A DNA stretch of 64,000 nt from Sphingomonas sp. (GTDB lineage Bacteria; Pseudomonadota; Alphaproteobacteria; Sphingomonadales; Sphingomonadaceae). Shown here piece by piece: positions 7,769 through 16,846 of this stretch (positions are counted from its first letter, which is position 1; each line of letters starts with the position of its first letter). A model generated the notes under the pieces. That model saw nothing but the letters and a program-made list of their open reading frames with translations. It did no database searches and had not been told where the DNA came from. The position numbers were made by a program, and so were the translations under genes. The stretch covers positions 62,001 to 126,000 of the forward strand of contig NZ_JAIERS010000012.1 of NCBI RefSeq assembly GCF_019746665.1, given 5' to 3'.

Positions 7769-9637
7769 ATGGCGACCGCCACCCACACCCTCCTTCCCGA
7801 AGAGGCCAGCGCCACCCCGCCCGCGGAGTCGGTCGTGGTGCGCTTCGCCGGTGATTCGGGCGACGGGATGCAGCTGACCGGCGGTCAGTTCACGCTTTCG
7901 ACCGCGCTGTCGGGCAACGACCTTGCGACCTTCCCCGATTTCCCCGCCGAAATCCGCGCGCCGCAGGGCACGTTGTTCGGCGTCTCCGCGTTCCAGATCA
8001 ATTTCGGCTCGACCGAGATCACGACTGCCGGCGACCAGCCCGACGTGCTTGTCGCGATGAATCCGGCGGCGCTGAAAGTGAACGTCGATCAGCTCCGCGC
8101 CGGCGGCCTGATCATCGCCGATGAGGGCGAGTTCACCGAGCGCAACCTGGCCAAGGCCAAGTATGAGGCCAACCCGCTCGACGACGGCAGTCTGGCGAAG
8201 TGGCAGCTGATGAAGCTCAATATCAGCCAGCTGACGCTCGATGCGGTGAAGCCTTTCGGCCTTGGCAACAAGGAAGCGCTGCGCTGCAAGAATATGTGGA
8301 CGCTGGGGCTGGCGCTGTGGATGTTCGATCGCGATCGCCAGCCGATCGTCGATTGGCTCAACCAGAAATTCGCCAAGAAGCCGATCCTCGCCGAGGCGAA
8401 TATCGCGGCGCTCAACGCCGGCCATGCCTATGGCGAAACCGCCGAGCTTTCGGGGCCGATGAAGCAGCACCCGATCGCCCCGGCGCCGGCCGAGGCCGGA
8501 CTGTACCGCACCGTGACCGGGGCCGAGGCGATCTCGCTCGGGCTGGTCGCGGGCGCGCAGCTCGCTGGACTGCCGATGTTCTTTGGCGGCTATCCGATCA
8601 CCCCGGCGTCGGCGATTCTCCACCACCTCGCGCGGCTGAAGGAATATGACGTCACCACCTTCCAGGCGGAGGATGAGATCGCCGCGATCTGCTCGGCGAT
8701 CGGCGCGTCTTATGCGGGGCAATTGGGCGTCACCAGCTCGTCCGGCCCCGGCATCGCGCTCAAGGGCGAGGCGATGGGCCTTGCGATCATGACCGAGCTG
8801 CCGCTGGTGATCGTCAACTCGCAGCGCGGTGGCCCGTCGACAGGCCTGCCGACCAAGACCGAGCAATCGGACCTTTATCAAGCGGTCTATGGCCGCAATG
8901 GCGACGCGCCGATGCCGGTGATCGCCGCGCGCTCGGCCGCCGATTGCTTCGATTGCGCGATCGAGGCGTGCCGGATCGCGGTAGAGTATATGACGCCTGT
9001 CATGCTGCTCACCGACGGCTATCTCGCGAACGCCGCCGAGCCGTGGCGCGTGCCGGACATGAGCGCTTACGCGCCTTTCCCGGTCCGCTTCCTGGACGCG
9101 GTGCCCGAGGGCGGCTTCCTGCCCTATGCGCGCAACGCCAAGGGCGCGCGCCCCTGGGTGAAGCCGGGGACGCCAGGGCTGCTCCACCGGATCGGCGGGA
9201 TCGAGAAGTCGGTCGGTACCGGCAATATCGATTATTCGCCCGCCAACCACCAGGCGATGACCGAGCTGCGCCAGGGCAAGGTGCTGGGCATCAACGTGCC
9301 CGACCAAGAAATCGATCTGGGCGAGGCCGGCGGGAAGCTCGTCGTGGTCGGCTGGGGATCGACCTTCGGCCCGATCCACCAGGCGGTCCGCCGCGCGCGG
9401 CTGCGCGGGCTCGACGTGAGCCATATCCATATCCGGCACATCTGGCCGATGCCCGGCAATTTGGGCTCGCTCCTCAAGAGTTACGACAAGGTGCTCGTAC
9501 CCGAGATGAACACGGGCCAGCTCAAGACCGTGCTGCGCGATCAGTTCCTGGTCGATGCCAAGCCTCTCAACAAGGTTTCGGGCCAGCCCTTCCGCATCGC
9601 CGAAATCGAAGCCGCGATCGACGCGGCGCTTGCCTGA
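7769..9637 (+). CDS. korA: 2-oxoacid:acceptor oxidoreductase, alpha (fused gamma-alpha) subunit
   Basis: A 622-aa subunit of a ferredoxin-dependent 2-oxoacid oxidoreductase, most likely 2-oxoglutarate:ferredoxin oxidoreductase, which forms succinyl-CoA and reduced ferredoxin. The N-terminal third is the gamma domain (RFAGDSGDGMQLTGGQF). The remainder is the alpha pyrimidine-binding domain (GGYPITPASAILHHL, then SSGPGIALKGEAMG). I chose the ATG at 7769, because AGGA lies 8 nt upstream; an in-frame ATG at 7763 is possible. The partner korB begins 18 bp downstream. In an aerobic phototroph it could supply low-potential electrons or provide an oxygen-tolerant TCA bypass (inference). Confidence 0.92.
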   Translation: MATATHTLLPEEASATPPAESVVVRFAGDSGDGMQLTGGQFTLSTALSGNDLATFPDFPAEIRAPQGTLFGVSAFQINFGSTEITTAGDQPDVLVAMNPAALKVNVDQLRAGGLIIADEGEFTERNLAKAKYEANPLDDGSLAKWQLMKLNISQLTLDAVKPFGLGNKEALRCKNMWTLGLALWMFDRDRQPIVDWLNQKFAKKPILAEANIAALNAGHAYGETAELSGPMKQHPIAPAPAEAGLYRTVTGAEAISLGLVAGAQLAGLPMFFGGYPITPASAILHHLARLKEYDVTTFQAEDEIAAICSAIGASYAGQLGVTSSSGPGIALKGEAMGLAIMTELPLVIVNSQRGGPSTGLPTKTEQSDLYQAVYGRNGDAPMPVIAARSAADCFDCAIEACRIAVEYMTPVMLLTDGYLANAAEPWRVPDMSAYAPFPVRFLDAVPEGGFLPYARNAKGARPWVKPGTPGLLHRIGGIEKSVGTGNIDYSPANHQAMTELRQGKVLGINVPDQEIDLGEAGGKLVVVGWGSTFGPIHQAVRRARLRGLDVSHIHIRHIWPMPGNLGSLLKSYDKVLVPEMNTGQLKTVLRDQFLVDAKPLNKVSGQPFRIAEIEAAIDAALA

Positions 9638-9655
9638 TCAACGAAAGACCGTCTC

Positions 9656-10690
9656 ATGAATGACATGACTCCCATCGCCAAGACGACGATCAAGGATTGG
9701 GAATCCGATCAGGAAGTCCGCTGGTGCCCAGGCTGCGGCGATTATGCGATCCTGAAGGCGGTGCAGCGCACCATGCCCGAGATCGGCGCGCGACCTGAGA
9801 ATACGGTGTTCGTCAGTGGCATCGGCTGCTCGAGCCGCTTCCCCTATTATATGGAAACTTATGGCTTCCACACGATCCACGGCCGCGCGCCGGCGATCGC
9901 GACGGGGGTGAAACTCGCCAATCCCGAACTCGACGTGTGGATCATCACCGGCGATGGCGACGCTTTGTCGATCGGCGGCAACCACACGATGCACCTGCTG
10001 CGGCGCAACCTTAACTGCCAGATCCTGCTGTTCAACAACGAGATTTACGGGCTGACCAAGGGCCAATACTCGCCGACCAGCCGAGAGGGCACGCGCAGCC
10101 CCTCGACTCCTTATGGCTCGGTCGATCGCCCCGCCACGCCCTGCGCCTTCGCGCTCGGTTCGGGTGCGCGGTTCGTCGCGCGCGGGATCGACGTGCACAA
10201 GAATTTACCGAGCGTGCTGAAGGCGGCATATCGCCACCAAGGCGCGGCATTTGTCGAAATTTTTCAGAACTGTATCGTCTATAATGACGAAGTGTTCGCA
10301 GCCTTCACCGCGAAGGATCAGGCGCCGGGGCATCAGCTGTGGCTGGAACATGGCAAGCCGATGCTGTTCGCCGGCGGCACCAAGGGCCTGTCGATCGACC
10401 ACAAGACGCTGACGCCGGTGGTGGTCGATGTGGCGGACGGCGACTGGCAGGCGGCGGGCGTGATCCTGCATGACGTCACCAACCGCACGGTCGCGCATAT
10501 GCTGGTCGAGCTGCCCTTTGGCGAGTTTCCCATGGCGCTCGGCGTACTCTACGACGATCCGAAGCCAACCTTCGAGGCGGCGGTCGTCGCGCAGAATGAG
10601 AGCGCGGCCGCAGGCAAAACGGCTGACTTGCAGCGGTTGGTGGCGAAGGGCGAAACCTGGATGGTGGAGAAACAGCCGCACGAGGTTTGA
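9656..10690 (+). CDS. korB: 2-oxoacid:acceptor oxidoreductase, beta (TPP-binding) subunit
   Basis: A 344-aa beta subunit that binds thiamine pyrophosphate and the catalytic Fe-S cluster. The Cys pair CPGCGDY is near residue 24, a further Cys in GIGCSSRFPYY is near 59, and the TPP-Mg motif GDGDALSIGGNH is near 100. The length is usual for two-subunit 2-oxoglutarate:ferredoxin oxidoreductases. It forms an operon with korA, 18 bp upstream. The 176 bp after it, before the photolyase gene, hold no gene I can support. Confidence 0.93.
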   Translation: MNDMTPIAKTTIKDWESDQEVRWCPGCGDYAILKAVQRTMPEIGARPENTVFVSGIGCSSRFPYYMETYGFHTIHGRAPAIATGVKLANPELDVWIITGDGDALSIGGNHTMHLLRRNLNCQILLFNNEIYGLTKGQYSPTSREGTRSPSTPYGSVDRPATPCAFALGSGARFVARGIDVHKNLPSVLKAAYRHQGAAFVEIFQNCIVYNDEVFAAFTAKDQAPGHQLWLEHGKPMLFAGGTKGLSIDHKTLTPVVVDVADGDWQAAGVILHDVTNRTVAHMLVELPFGEFPMALGVLYDDPKPTFEAAVVAQNESAAAGKTADLQRLVAKGETWMVEKQPHEV

Positions 10691-10866
10691 GCGCGATCTG
10701 GCGGGCGAACGTACCGACACGAAAAGGGCGGGTCTGTGGTTATCAAGGCTTAGCGCCAACCGCCAACGGTCTCGCCTTCAAACGCGAAGTTGGTGGCAGC
10801 GCCGGGAACCGCACTAACCCTCTCTCATGGCTTTGCCTCTTCTCGGAAGGACATTAAACGCCGCGC

Positions 10867-12234
10867 ATGACCTCGATCGTCTGGTTCCGCCGCGACCTGC
10901 GCCTCGCCGATCAGGCGGCGCTCGCCGCCGCCGCGGAAGGCCCTGTGATTCCCGTCTACGTGCTGGACGACGAGACGCCCAAGCACCGCAAGATGGGCGG
11001 CGCCTCGCGCTGGTGGCTCCATCATAGCCTGGCCAGCCTCGATCAGAGCCTCCAGGCCTTGGGCTCTAGGCTCATCCTGCGACGCGGGCGGTGCGACGAG
11101 CAGCTCGCCGCCATCGCGCAGGAGACTGGCGCCAGCCGCGTCCACGCCTTGCGCCATTACGAGCCCTGGTGGCGCAACGCCGAGCGGGCGGTCGCGCAGC
11201 GGATCGAGCTGGTGTGCCACGACGGCAATTATCTCGCCCCGCCGGGCAGCATCACCAGTGGTTCGGGCACACCGTACAAAATCTACACGCCCTTCTGGCG
11301 CGCACTCTCGGCGACCCTGCCCCCTGCGGCGCCACGCTCCGCGCCTAGGCGGCTGATCGCACCCGAACGCTGGCCGGCGAGCGACTCCCTCGGCGACTGG
11401 GGCCTGCTCCCAACCAAACCCAATTGGGCGACCGGCTTCGAAGCCGAATGGACGCCGGGCGAAGCAGGCGCTGCCGCGCGGCTCGATGCGTTCGCCACCC
11501 GCGCCGCGCGCTATGACGAGCGCCGGAACCTGCCCAGCATCGAAGGCACCTCGCGTCTATCACCGCATCTCCATTTCGGCGAAGTCTCTCCCGCGACGGC
11601 GTGGCACGCCGTGGAAGGAGCGGGAGGCTCGGTCGGCACGTTTCTCGGCGAGGTTGGCTGGCGCGACTATGCGCAGAACGTCATCCTACAAATTCCCGAC
11701 TATGCCAGTCGCAACGCCAAGCCGCAGTTCGACAAGCTGACTTGGCGCGACGACAGCCGCGTCGCGGATGATCTGCAGGCTTGGCAGCAGGGGCGCACCG
11801 GCTATCCGATCGTCGACGCCGGGATGCGCCAGCTTTGGGCGAGCGGCTGGATGCACAATCGCGTGCGGATGATCGCTGCCTCGTTCCTCATCAAGCACCT
11901 GCTGATCGATTGGCGCGCCGGCGAGCAATGGTTCTGGGACACGTTGATCGACGCCGATTACGCCTCTAACGCGGTCAACTGGCAGTGGGTCGCGGGATCG
12001 GGGATCGACGCGAACATGTTCGTGCGGATCATGGCGCCGCTCAGCCAGTCCGAAAAGTTCGATGCTGCCGGCTATATCCGCCGCTGGGTGCCGGAGCTGA
12101 AGGGCGTCAGCGATGCCGCGATCCATGACCCTGACGAGGCCGGCGCGCGGCCGCGGGACTACCCGCGCAAGATCATCGGCCACAAGGCCGCGCGCGAACG
12201 GGCCCTGGCGGCGGCGGCGGCGATGAAGGCCTAG
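10867..12234 (+). CDS. phrB: deoxyribodipyrimidine photolyase (class I CPD)
   Basis: A light-driven DNA repair enzyme that splits cyclobutane pyrimidine dimers using FADH-. The 455-aa protein has the N-terminal Rossmann antenna domain (SIVWFRRDLRLADQ) and the C-terminal FAD-binding helical domain (TSRLSPHLHFGEVSP, GRTGYPIVDAGMRQL, WMHNRVRM). The Trp residues expected for electron transfer are present (for example WQWVAGSG). The TAG stop lies in a CTAG shared with the convergent HAD gene. A photolyase is a sensible companion to a light-exposed lifestyle, but there is no evidence that it is co-regulated with the photosynthesis genes. Confidence 0.93.
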   Translation: MTSIVWFRRDLRLADQAALAAAAEGPVIPVYVLDDETPKHRKMGGASRWWLHHSLASLDQSLQALGSRLILRRGRCDEQLAAIAQETGASRVHALRHYEPWWRNAERAVAQRIELVCHDGNYLAPPGSITSGSGTPYKIYTPFWRALSATLPPAAPRSAPRRLIAPERWPASDSLGDWGLLPTKPNWATGFEAEWTPGEAGAAARLDAFATRAARYDERRNLPSIEGTSRLSPHLHFGEVSPATAWHAVEGAGGSVGTFLGEVGWRDYAQNVILQIPDYASRNAKPQFDKLTWRDDSRVADDLQAWQQGRTGYPIVDAGMRQLWASGWMHNRVRMIAASFLIKHLLIDWRAGEQWFWDTLIDADYASNAVNWQWVAGSGIDANMFVRIMAPLSQSEKFDAAGYIRRWVPELKGVSDAAIHDPDEAGARPRDYPRKIIGHKAARERALAAAAAMKA

Positions 12235-12926
12235 GTTCGCGCGGCGATCCAGCCGGGCAGGTCGCCGAGCCGATCGAGCTGGACAAAGCGCGGATGATCG
12301 CTGGGCGCGGGCGCGCGTTCATGACTCCAGACGATGGCGTGCGGAACGTATACACCCCAGGCACCGGCCGCGAGCGCGGGCAGCACATCGGACCGCATCG
12401 AGTCGCCCGCCATCAATGCACGTTCAGGCGGCGTGCCATATTTGGCGAACAACCGGCTGAATAATCCCGGTTCCTTCTCGCTGACAATCTCGACCCCGGT
12501 GAAATGCTCGCCCAAGCCAGACGCAGCGAGCTTGCTTTCCTGGTGAAGCAGATCGCCCTTCGTCACCAACACCAGCGGGGCGATGTCGCGAAGCGCCGCG
12601 ATTGTCTCGGCGATGCCGTCGAGCAGTTCAATGGGATGAGCAAGCAGCGCGCGGCCGGCATCGATGATCCCGCGTACCTCGGCCGCTGTGAGCGCGTCAC
12701 CACACAGATCGAGCGCGGTTTCGATCATCGAGAGGGTGAAGCTCTTCGCGCCATAGCCATAGAGCGCGAGGTTGCGTCGCTCGACCTCTGCGAGGCGTTC
12801 TAGCGCGACATGATGTTCGGCAAAGGGTGCCAGAAGTTGCGCGAGCGCGGCCTCGGTCGCCTCGAAATGGCGCATATTGTGCCACAGCGTATCATCGGCA
12901 TCGAGGCAGATAAGGTCAATCATCAT
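12231..12926 (-). CDS. HAD family hydrolase
   Basis: A 231-aa haloacid-dehalogenase-superfamily phosphatase. Motif I is DADDTLW, with the nucleophile and acid Asp residues near positions 8-10. Motif II lies in LVLVTKGD, and motifs III/IV in EKEPGLF and AGDSMRSD. Two consecutive ATG codons at 12926 and 12923 precede IDLICLD, and I use the first. The open frame further upstream, to 13790, is compositional shadow. The gene is convergent with phrB, and both use the same CTAG as stop codon. The substrate is unknown. Confidence 0.85.
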   Translation of the reverse strand: MMIDLICLDADDTLWHNMRHFEATEAALAQLLAPFAEHHVALERLAEVERRNLALYGYGAKSFTLSMIETALDLCGDALTAAEVRGIIDAGRALLAHPIELLDGIAETIAALRDIAPLVLVTKGDLLHQESKLAASGLGEHFTGVEIVSEKEPGLFSRLFAKYGTPPERALMAGDSMRSDVLPALAAGAWGVYVPHAIVWSHERAPAPSDHPRFVQLDRLGDLPGWIAART

Positions 12927-13067
12927 GCGCTCGGCTAGCAGGCGACACCGCCGGGTAGAAGTGCTTTCGCGAGGGGCGGCGGTGTTTTCGCGTGCGAGCA
13001 GACTTGGCAAGCGTCGCCCCCAAATCAGCCGTCGCCGGCGCTTCGCGCATTCGCTAAGCGACCGGCG

Positions 13068-14207
13068 ATGCAACGAACGCCGATCTTCCTCATCCTCGCC
13101 GGGGCGACGGTGCTGGGGTTCGCCGGCACCGATTTGGTGCTGCCGGCCGTGCCGCTGCTGCCCCGTGCGATGGGGGGAAGCGTCGAGCAGGCACAATATG
13201 TGCTCGCAAGCTTCACCGGCGGCATGGCGGTGGGGTTGCTGTTGTTTGGCGCGCTTAGCGGACGCGCTTCCGAAAGGACGCTGATCACCGCCTCGCTCGC
13301 GGCCTATGCCTTGCTGTCGCTGCTGTGCGCGGCGAGCCCGTCGCTGCCGGTGCTGATCGCGCTTCGCTTCGGGCAGGGTGTCGCTTCGGCGGCGGCGGGG
13401 GTGTTCGCGCCGGGAATCGTGCGGCGGCTTTATGGGGCACAGGCGGTGACGGCGCTCGGTGCGATCGGCGCGATCGAGTCGCTTGCGCCCGCGCTGGCGC
13501 CGGTCGCGGGCTGGGCGCTTCTGGGGCTTGGCGGCTGGCGGGTGAGCTTTTGGGTGATCGCGGCGCTGGCGTTGCTGCTCGCCGCCGCCGCGAGCGGCTC
13601 GTCTGGATGGCCCCCGGCGCCGGCCGCGACCCGTGGCAGCTATGCGCGCCTGCTGGTTCAGCCAGCCTTCGCGCGGCAGGCGCTGGCGCACGCCGCGACG
13701 GTGGCCGCGCTGCTCGTGTTCGTGTTCGGCGCGCCAGTGGTGTTTACCCGGGTGCTTGGCGCAACGATCGGGGCGTTCATCGCGATGCAAATGGCGGGTG
13801 TCGCGCTATTCATCCTGGCGTCGCTCTTGGCAGGCCGGCTCGCGCGGTGGCTCGGGACCGGGCGGCTGATCGCGCTCGGCGCCGTGCTCGCGCTCGCCGG
13901 CGGGTTAGGGTTGCTTGGTTACGCGCTGGCGGGCGGACGTGACATCGTGGCGGTGAGCGCGATCTTCTTCTTGTTGAACCTCGGGCTCGGCCTGCGCGGG
14001 CCGGCTGGGTTTAACGCCGCGCTGATCGCCGCGAAGGGAGACGAGGCGCGGGGGGCGGCGCTGATCGTGGTGGCGATGCTCGCGCTGCCGGCGGCGGGGA
14101 CGGCGCTGGTCGCGCCCTTCATTTTACATGGCCTGCTTCCGATCGCGGGTGCGACCGCGCTGCTGGCGACGATCGCCGCCGCCGCGACCTTCACGGGGCC
14201 CAAGTAA
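13068..14207 (+). CDS. MFS transporter, Bcr/CflA-type drug efflux
   Basis: A 379-aa membrane protein with about twelve hydrophobic segments. Its N terminus ([19 protein letters not shown]) is characteristic of the Bcr/CflA subfamily of proton-driven multidrug exporters. The first cytoplasmic loop region LSGRASERT corresponds to the MFS motif A position, and [11 protein letters not shown] to the helix 4 region. It is divergent from the HAD gene and followed by tRNA-Pro. The substrate cannot be inferred. Confidence 0.85.
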   Translation: MQRTPIFLILAGATVLGFAGTDLVLPAVPLLPRAMGGSVEQAQYVLASFTGGMAVGLLLFGALSGRASERTLITASLAAYALLSLLCAASPSLPVLIALRFGQGVASAAAGVFAPGIVRRLYGAQAVTALGAIGAIESLAPALAPVAGWALLGLGGWRVSFWVIAALALLLAAAASGSSGWPPAPAATRGSYARLLVQPAFARQALAHAATVAALLVFVFGAPVVFTRVLGATIGAFIAMQMAGVALFILASLLAGRLARWLGTGRLIALGAVLALAGGLGLLGYALAGGRDIVAVSAIFFLLNLGLGLRGPAGFNAALIAAKGDEARGAALIVVAMLALPAAGTALVAPFILHGLLPIAGATALLATIAAAATFTGPK

Positions 14208-14256
14208 CGCCTCACGACTTGCGCCCGCGCCGCCAATGGCGCATGGCGCGCCACGT

Positions 14257-14333
<77 letters not shown>

Positions 14334-14367
14334 AAACCTCGTCCTTGCCCGCGCGTGGCGTGCTGCC

Positions 14368-15303
14368 TCAGGCCCGGCGCGGCATCTTGAAGGGCAGCAT
14401 CCACTGCACCGCCGGGGCGCAGAAGCGCGGCATCGACAGGCTCTCATGCACCGCGCAAGCATCTTCGCCATACAGCCGGGTGCGGAGTTGCGAGCGGGCG
14501 TAGAAGGGGGCGTCGACCCACGTGCGCTCTACCTGCGGCCACGCGTCGGCATCGGCGCGGGTGAGGCGTTCGAGCTGCCAGAAGCTGCGCGGCAACGTTC
14601 GACGCGGGGGCAGGGGCATGTCCTCCCAGCGACCTTGGCGGTCCATCCGCAGCGCGAGCTCGAACGGCTCGCCGCCAGCGCGCGTGCCTTCGTAGAGCAC
14701 CGCGACATCACGCCGCAGATGCGCGCGCGACCAGTGCCAGTCGCGAAAGCCCGCCTCGAGCGGTTCCTCGCCGAAATTCGAGTCGAGATAGCCGCTCCCG
14801 CGCCAGCTGAGTGTGGGGTGCGCGAGCGCCACCTGCACCCGCGCGCGCGGCGCGATCGGGTGCCAACGGTGCCGACCGGCGGGATCGAGGTGAAAGCCCG
14901 TCTCGCCCACCCATTCGGGGCGCACGCACACCACGCCCTGGATCGGTAGCGGCACCGGCGCGCATGTCTCGTCGATGTGGATGACGAGCGCGTCCCCGTC
15001 CCAGCGCAGGCTGCTCGGGCCGATGCTGAGGTGGCGCGCATCGCGTCGCAGCGCGCCCGCGCCGCGCTCGGTCATCGCCCAGCTATTGGCATAGGGGCCA
15101 GTCAGGACGACGTTGAGCGCGCAGTGATCCTCAGGCGCGGGGCGGCCGCTCGCCTTGTAATACGGCGAGAAGACGCTGCCGATGAAGGCGATGATGGTCA
15201 GCCCGAAGCGGCCGTCGTCGCTTGTCGCGTCGAGATACCACCAGGCATAGCCACCGGGTGCAACCGCGCCGTCGAAGCGCGGTCCGCAAGCAGGGTAGCG
15301 CAG
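14368..15303 (-). CDS. crtC: hydroxyneurosporene synthase / carotenoid 1,2-hydratase
   Basis: CrtC adds water across the terminal double bond of neurosporene or lycopene derivatives in the spheroidene/spirilloxanthin branch. Family segments are [16 protein letters not shown] near the N terminus, [13 protein letters not shown], and a C-terminal [15 protein letters not shown]. The start is uncertain. Between residues that must belong to the protein and the plausible N terminus there is no ATG, GTG or TTG in frame. The first candidate is the CTG at 15303, which I use (311 aa). The first in-frame ATG codes MTERGAG and would delete the conserved N terminus. The gene overlaps the 3' end of crtD by about 100 nt and is cotranscribed with it. 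Confidence 0.85.
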   Translation of the reverse strand: MRYPACGPRFDGAVAPGGYAWWYLDATSDDGRFGLTIIAFIGSVFSPYYKASGRPAPEDHCALNVVLTGPYANSWAMTERGAGALRRDARHLSIGPSSLRWDGDALVIHIDETCAPVPLPIQGVVCVRPEWVGETGFHLDPAGRHRWHPIAPRARVQVALAHPTLSWRGSGYLDSNFGEEPLEAGFRDWHWSRAHLRRDVAVLYEGTRAGGEPFELALRMDRQGRWEDMPLPPRRTLPRSFWQLERLTRADADAWPQVERTWVDAPFYARSQLRTRLYGEDACAVHESLSMPRFCAPAVQWMLPFKMPRRA

Positions 15304-16763
15304 GCTAGCCGGCCGCTCAGCGCCGCCATCGGCACGCCCGGCCCCGGATGGGTCGCGCCCCCCGCGAGATAGAGCCCCGGGATAGGCGTGCGTGCCCCCG
15401 GGCGGCGGAAGGCTGCCGCCGATCCGTGCGAGGCCCGTCCATAAAGGGCCCCACCCGTCGAGGGGAACAGCGTCTCGAACCCCTCCGGCGTAGTGAGCAC
15501 GGTCGCCTCGGGCGGCAAGTCCAGGTTCAGCCCCGACCGTGCGAGGCAGGCGATCATTCGCGCTTGGCATTGCTCGATCTCCCATGGGCTGAGCGCGCGG
15601 GCATCGCCGCGCGCCGGGGCATTGACCAGGATTTGCAGGCGTTCCGGCCCACCGGGCGCGGCACCGCCGTCGCTCGCACGGTCGGCGGCGCAGATATAGA
15701 TGGTGGGGTCGGCGGGAACCTGCCCGGCGCCAAGCGCACGGAATTCCGCGGCATAATCGCCCGAGAAAAACACGTTGTGATGGGCGAGCGGGAAGCCGAC
15801 GGTGGTGCTGTGAGTCGTCCAAACCATCGCCGACAGTGAGCGGAGGGGCGCCGGCATCGCGGGTGCTGCCTGGGTGACGCCCGGGCCAAACCGGCCAGCG
15901 GCGAGCGCGGCGGGATCGGCGTTGCACACGATCCGTCGCGCCGATAGCCGCTCGCCGCTTGCCAGCACCACCCCCGCCACGCCTTGGCCATCGACGACGA
16001 TCTCGCGCACGGGCGCGTCATAGCGCAGCACCGCGCCGTGCCGCTCGGCAAGTCCCGCGAGCGCGCGGGCGAGCGCCACCATGCCGCCGTCGATCAGCCA
16101 CACCCCACTCGCTTCGACATGCGCGATCAGCAGCAGCGTCGCGGGTGCCTGCCAAGGATCGGCGCCGCAATAGGTGGCATAGCGCCCGAACAGCTGCCGC
16201 AGCCGCGGATCGGAGAAATAGTCGCCCAGCGCGCGCCACATCGATTGGAACGGCCGGCGGGAAAAAAGATCCGCGGCGTTGGCGCGGAGCATCGCCCAGG
16301 CCAGTCCGACCTGGCTGGGCTGCTCGGCCCAGATGAAGGGCTGTTCGAGCGCGGTGTAGAGCCGTTCCGCCTCGCGGCAGAAGCCGGCATAGCCGCGCGC
16401 GGCGGCGGCACCCGCGAACGCGCCAATCGCCGCCTCGCTCTGGGCGCGATCGGCGAACAGATCGAGCCGATCGTCTCCCCAGGCGTGGCGGGCGAGGACG
16501 GTCGCGGGGCGGAGTCGCACCGCATCGTCCAGCCGCGCGCCGCACGCATCGAAAATCGCCTCGAACACCGGGCGCATCGTGAACACCGTCGGCCCGCCAT
16601 CGACTTGCGCGTCGCCACAGCGCAGCTGCCGCATCTTGCCGCCAGGGCCGGACGCCGCCTCCAGCAAGGTCACGCGCATCCCCTGCGCCGCGAGCAAGGC
16701 CGCGGCGCTCAGACCGCCGACCCCGGCGCCGATCACGATCACATCGTCGTGCTCGCTGGCCAC
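15198..16763 (-). CDS. crtD: hydroxyneurosporene dehydrogenase / methoxyneurosporene desaturase
   Basis: A 521-aa FAD-dependent carotenoid desaturase that introduces the 3,4 double bond after CrtC hydration. The dinucleotide-binding motif VIVIGAGVGGLSAA is at residues 8-21, and the C-terminal flavin motif GLYLAGGATHPGPGVP is present. The start is the GTG at 16763, with GAGGAG 6-7 nt upstream. The longer frame to 16904 would run through the promoter. A tail of about 30 residues past the usual end overlaps crtC. The gene is divergent from crtF, and a PpsR-type palindrome overlaps its promoter. Confidence 0.93.
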   Translation of the reverse strand: MASEHDDVIVIGAGVGGLSAAALLAAQGMRVTLLEAASGPGGKMRQLRCGDAQVDGGPTVFTMRPVFEAIFDACGARLDDAVRLRPATVLARHAWGDDRLDLFADRAQSEAAIGAFAGAAAARGYAGFCREAERLYTALEQPFIWAEQPSQVGLAWAMLRANAADLFSRRPFQSMWRALGDYFSDPRLRQLFGRYATYCGADPWQAPATLLLIAHVEASGVWLIDGGMVALARALAGLAERHGAVLRYDAPVREIVVDGQGVAGVVLASGERLSARRIVCNADPAALAAGRFGPGVTQAAPAMPAPLRSLSAMVWTTHSTTVGFPLAHHNVFFSGDYAAEFRALGAGQVPADPTIYICAADRASDGGAAPGGPERLQILVNAPARGDARALSPWEIEQCQARMIACLARSGLNLDLPPEATVLTTPEGFETLFPSTGGALYGRASHGSAAAFRRPGARTPIPGLYLAGGATHPGPGVPMAALSGRLACATLLADRASTARLHPVAMPGGISTRQATTAASG

Positions 16764-16817
16764 GCTTTGCTCCTCGACCGATTGACGCCCGGGAAGCGCG
16801 CGTCCAGTCTGGTGGAC

Positions 16818-16846
16818 ATCATGCGACTGTCCAACAGTAAAGACAA
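16818..16846 (-). promoter_or_regulatory. sigma-70-like promoter of crtD-crtC
   Basis: Reading leftward, a -35 element TTGTCT (16846-16841) and a -10 element CATGAT (16823-16818) are separated by 17 bp. This gives a transcript start near 16811 and a leader of about 48 nt before the crtD GTG. Each hexamer matches four of six consensus positions. The palindrome at 16828-16845 covers the -35 and spacer, which is how PpsR/CrtJ repressors work. The promoter is predicted only. Confidence 0.5.

Noticed and set aside
15984..16820. Upstream extension of the crtF frame
   Set aside because: It runs antisense through crtD and across the intergenic promoter. The CrtF family N terminus begins just after the ATG at 16821.
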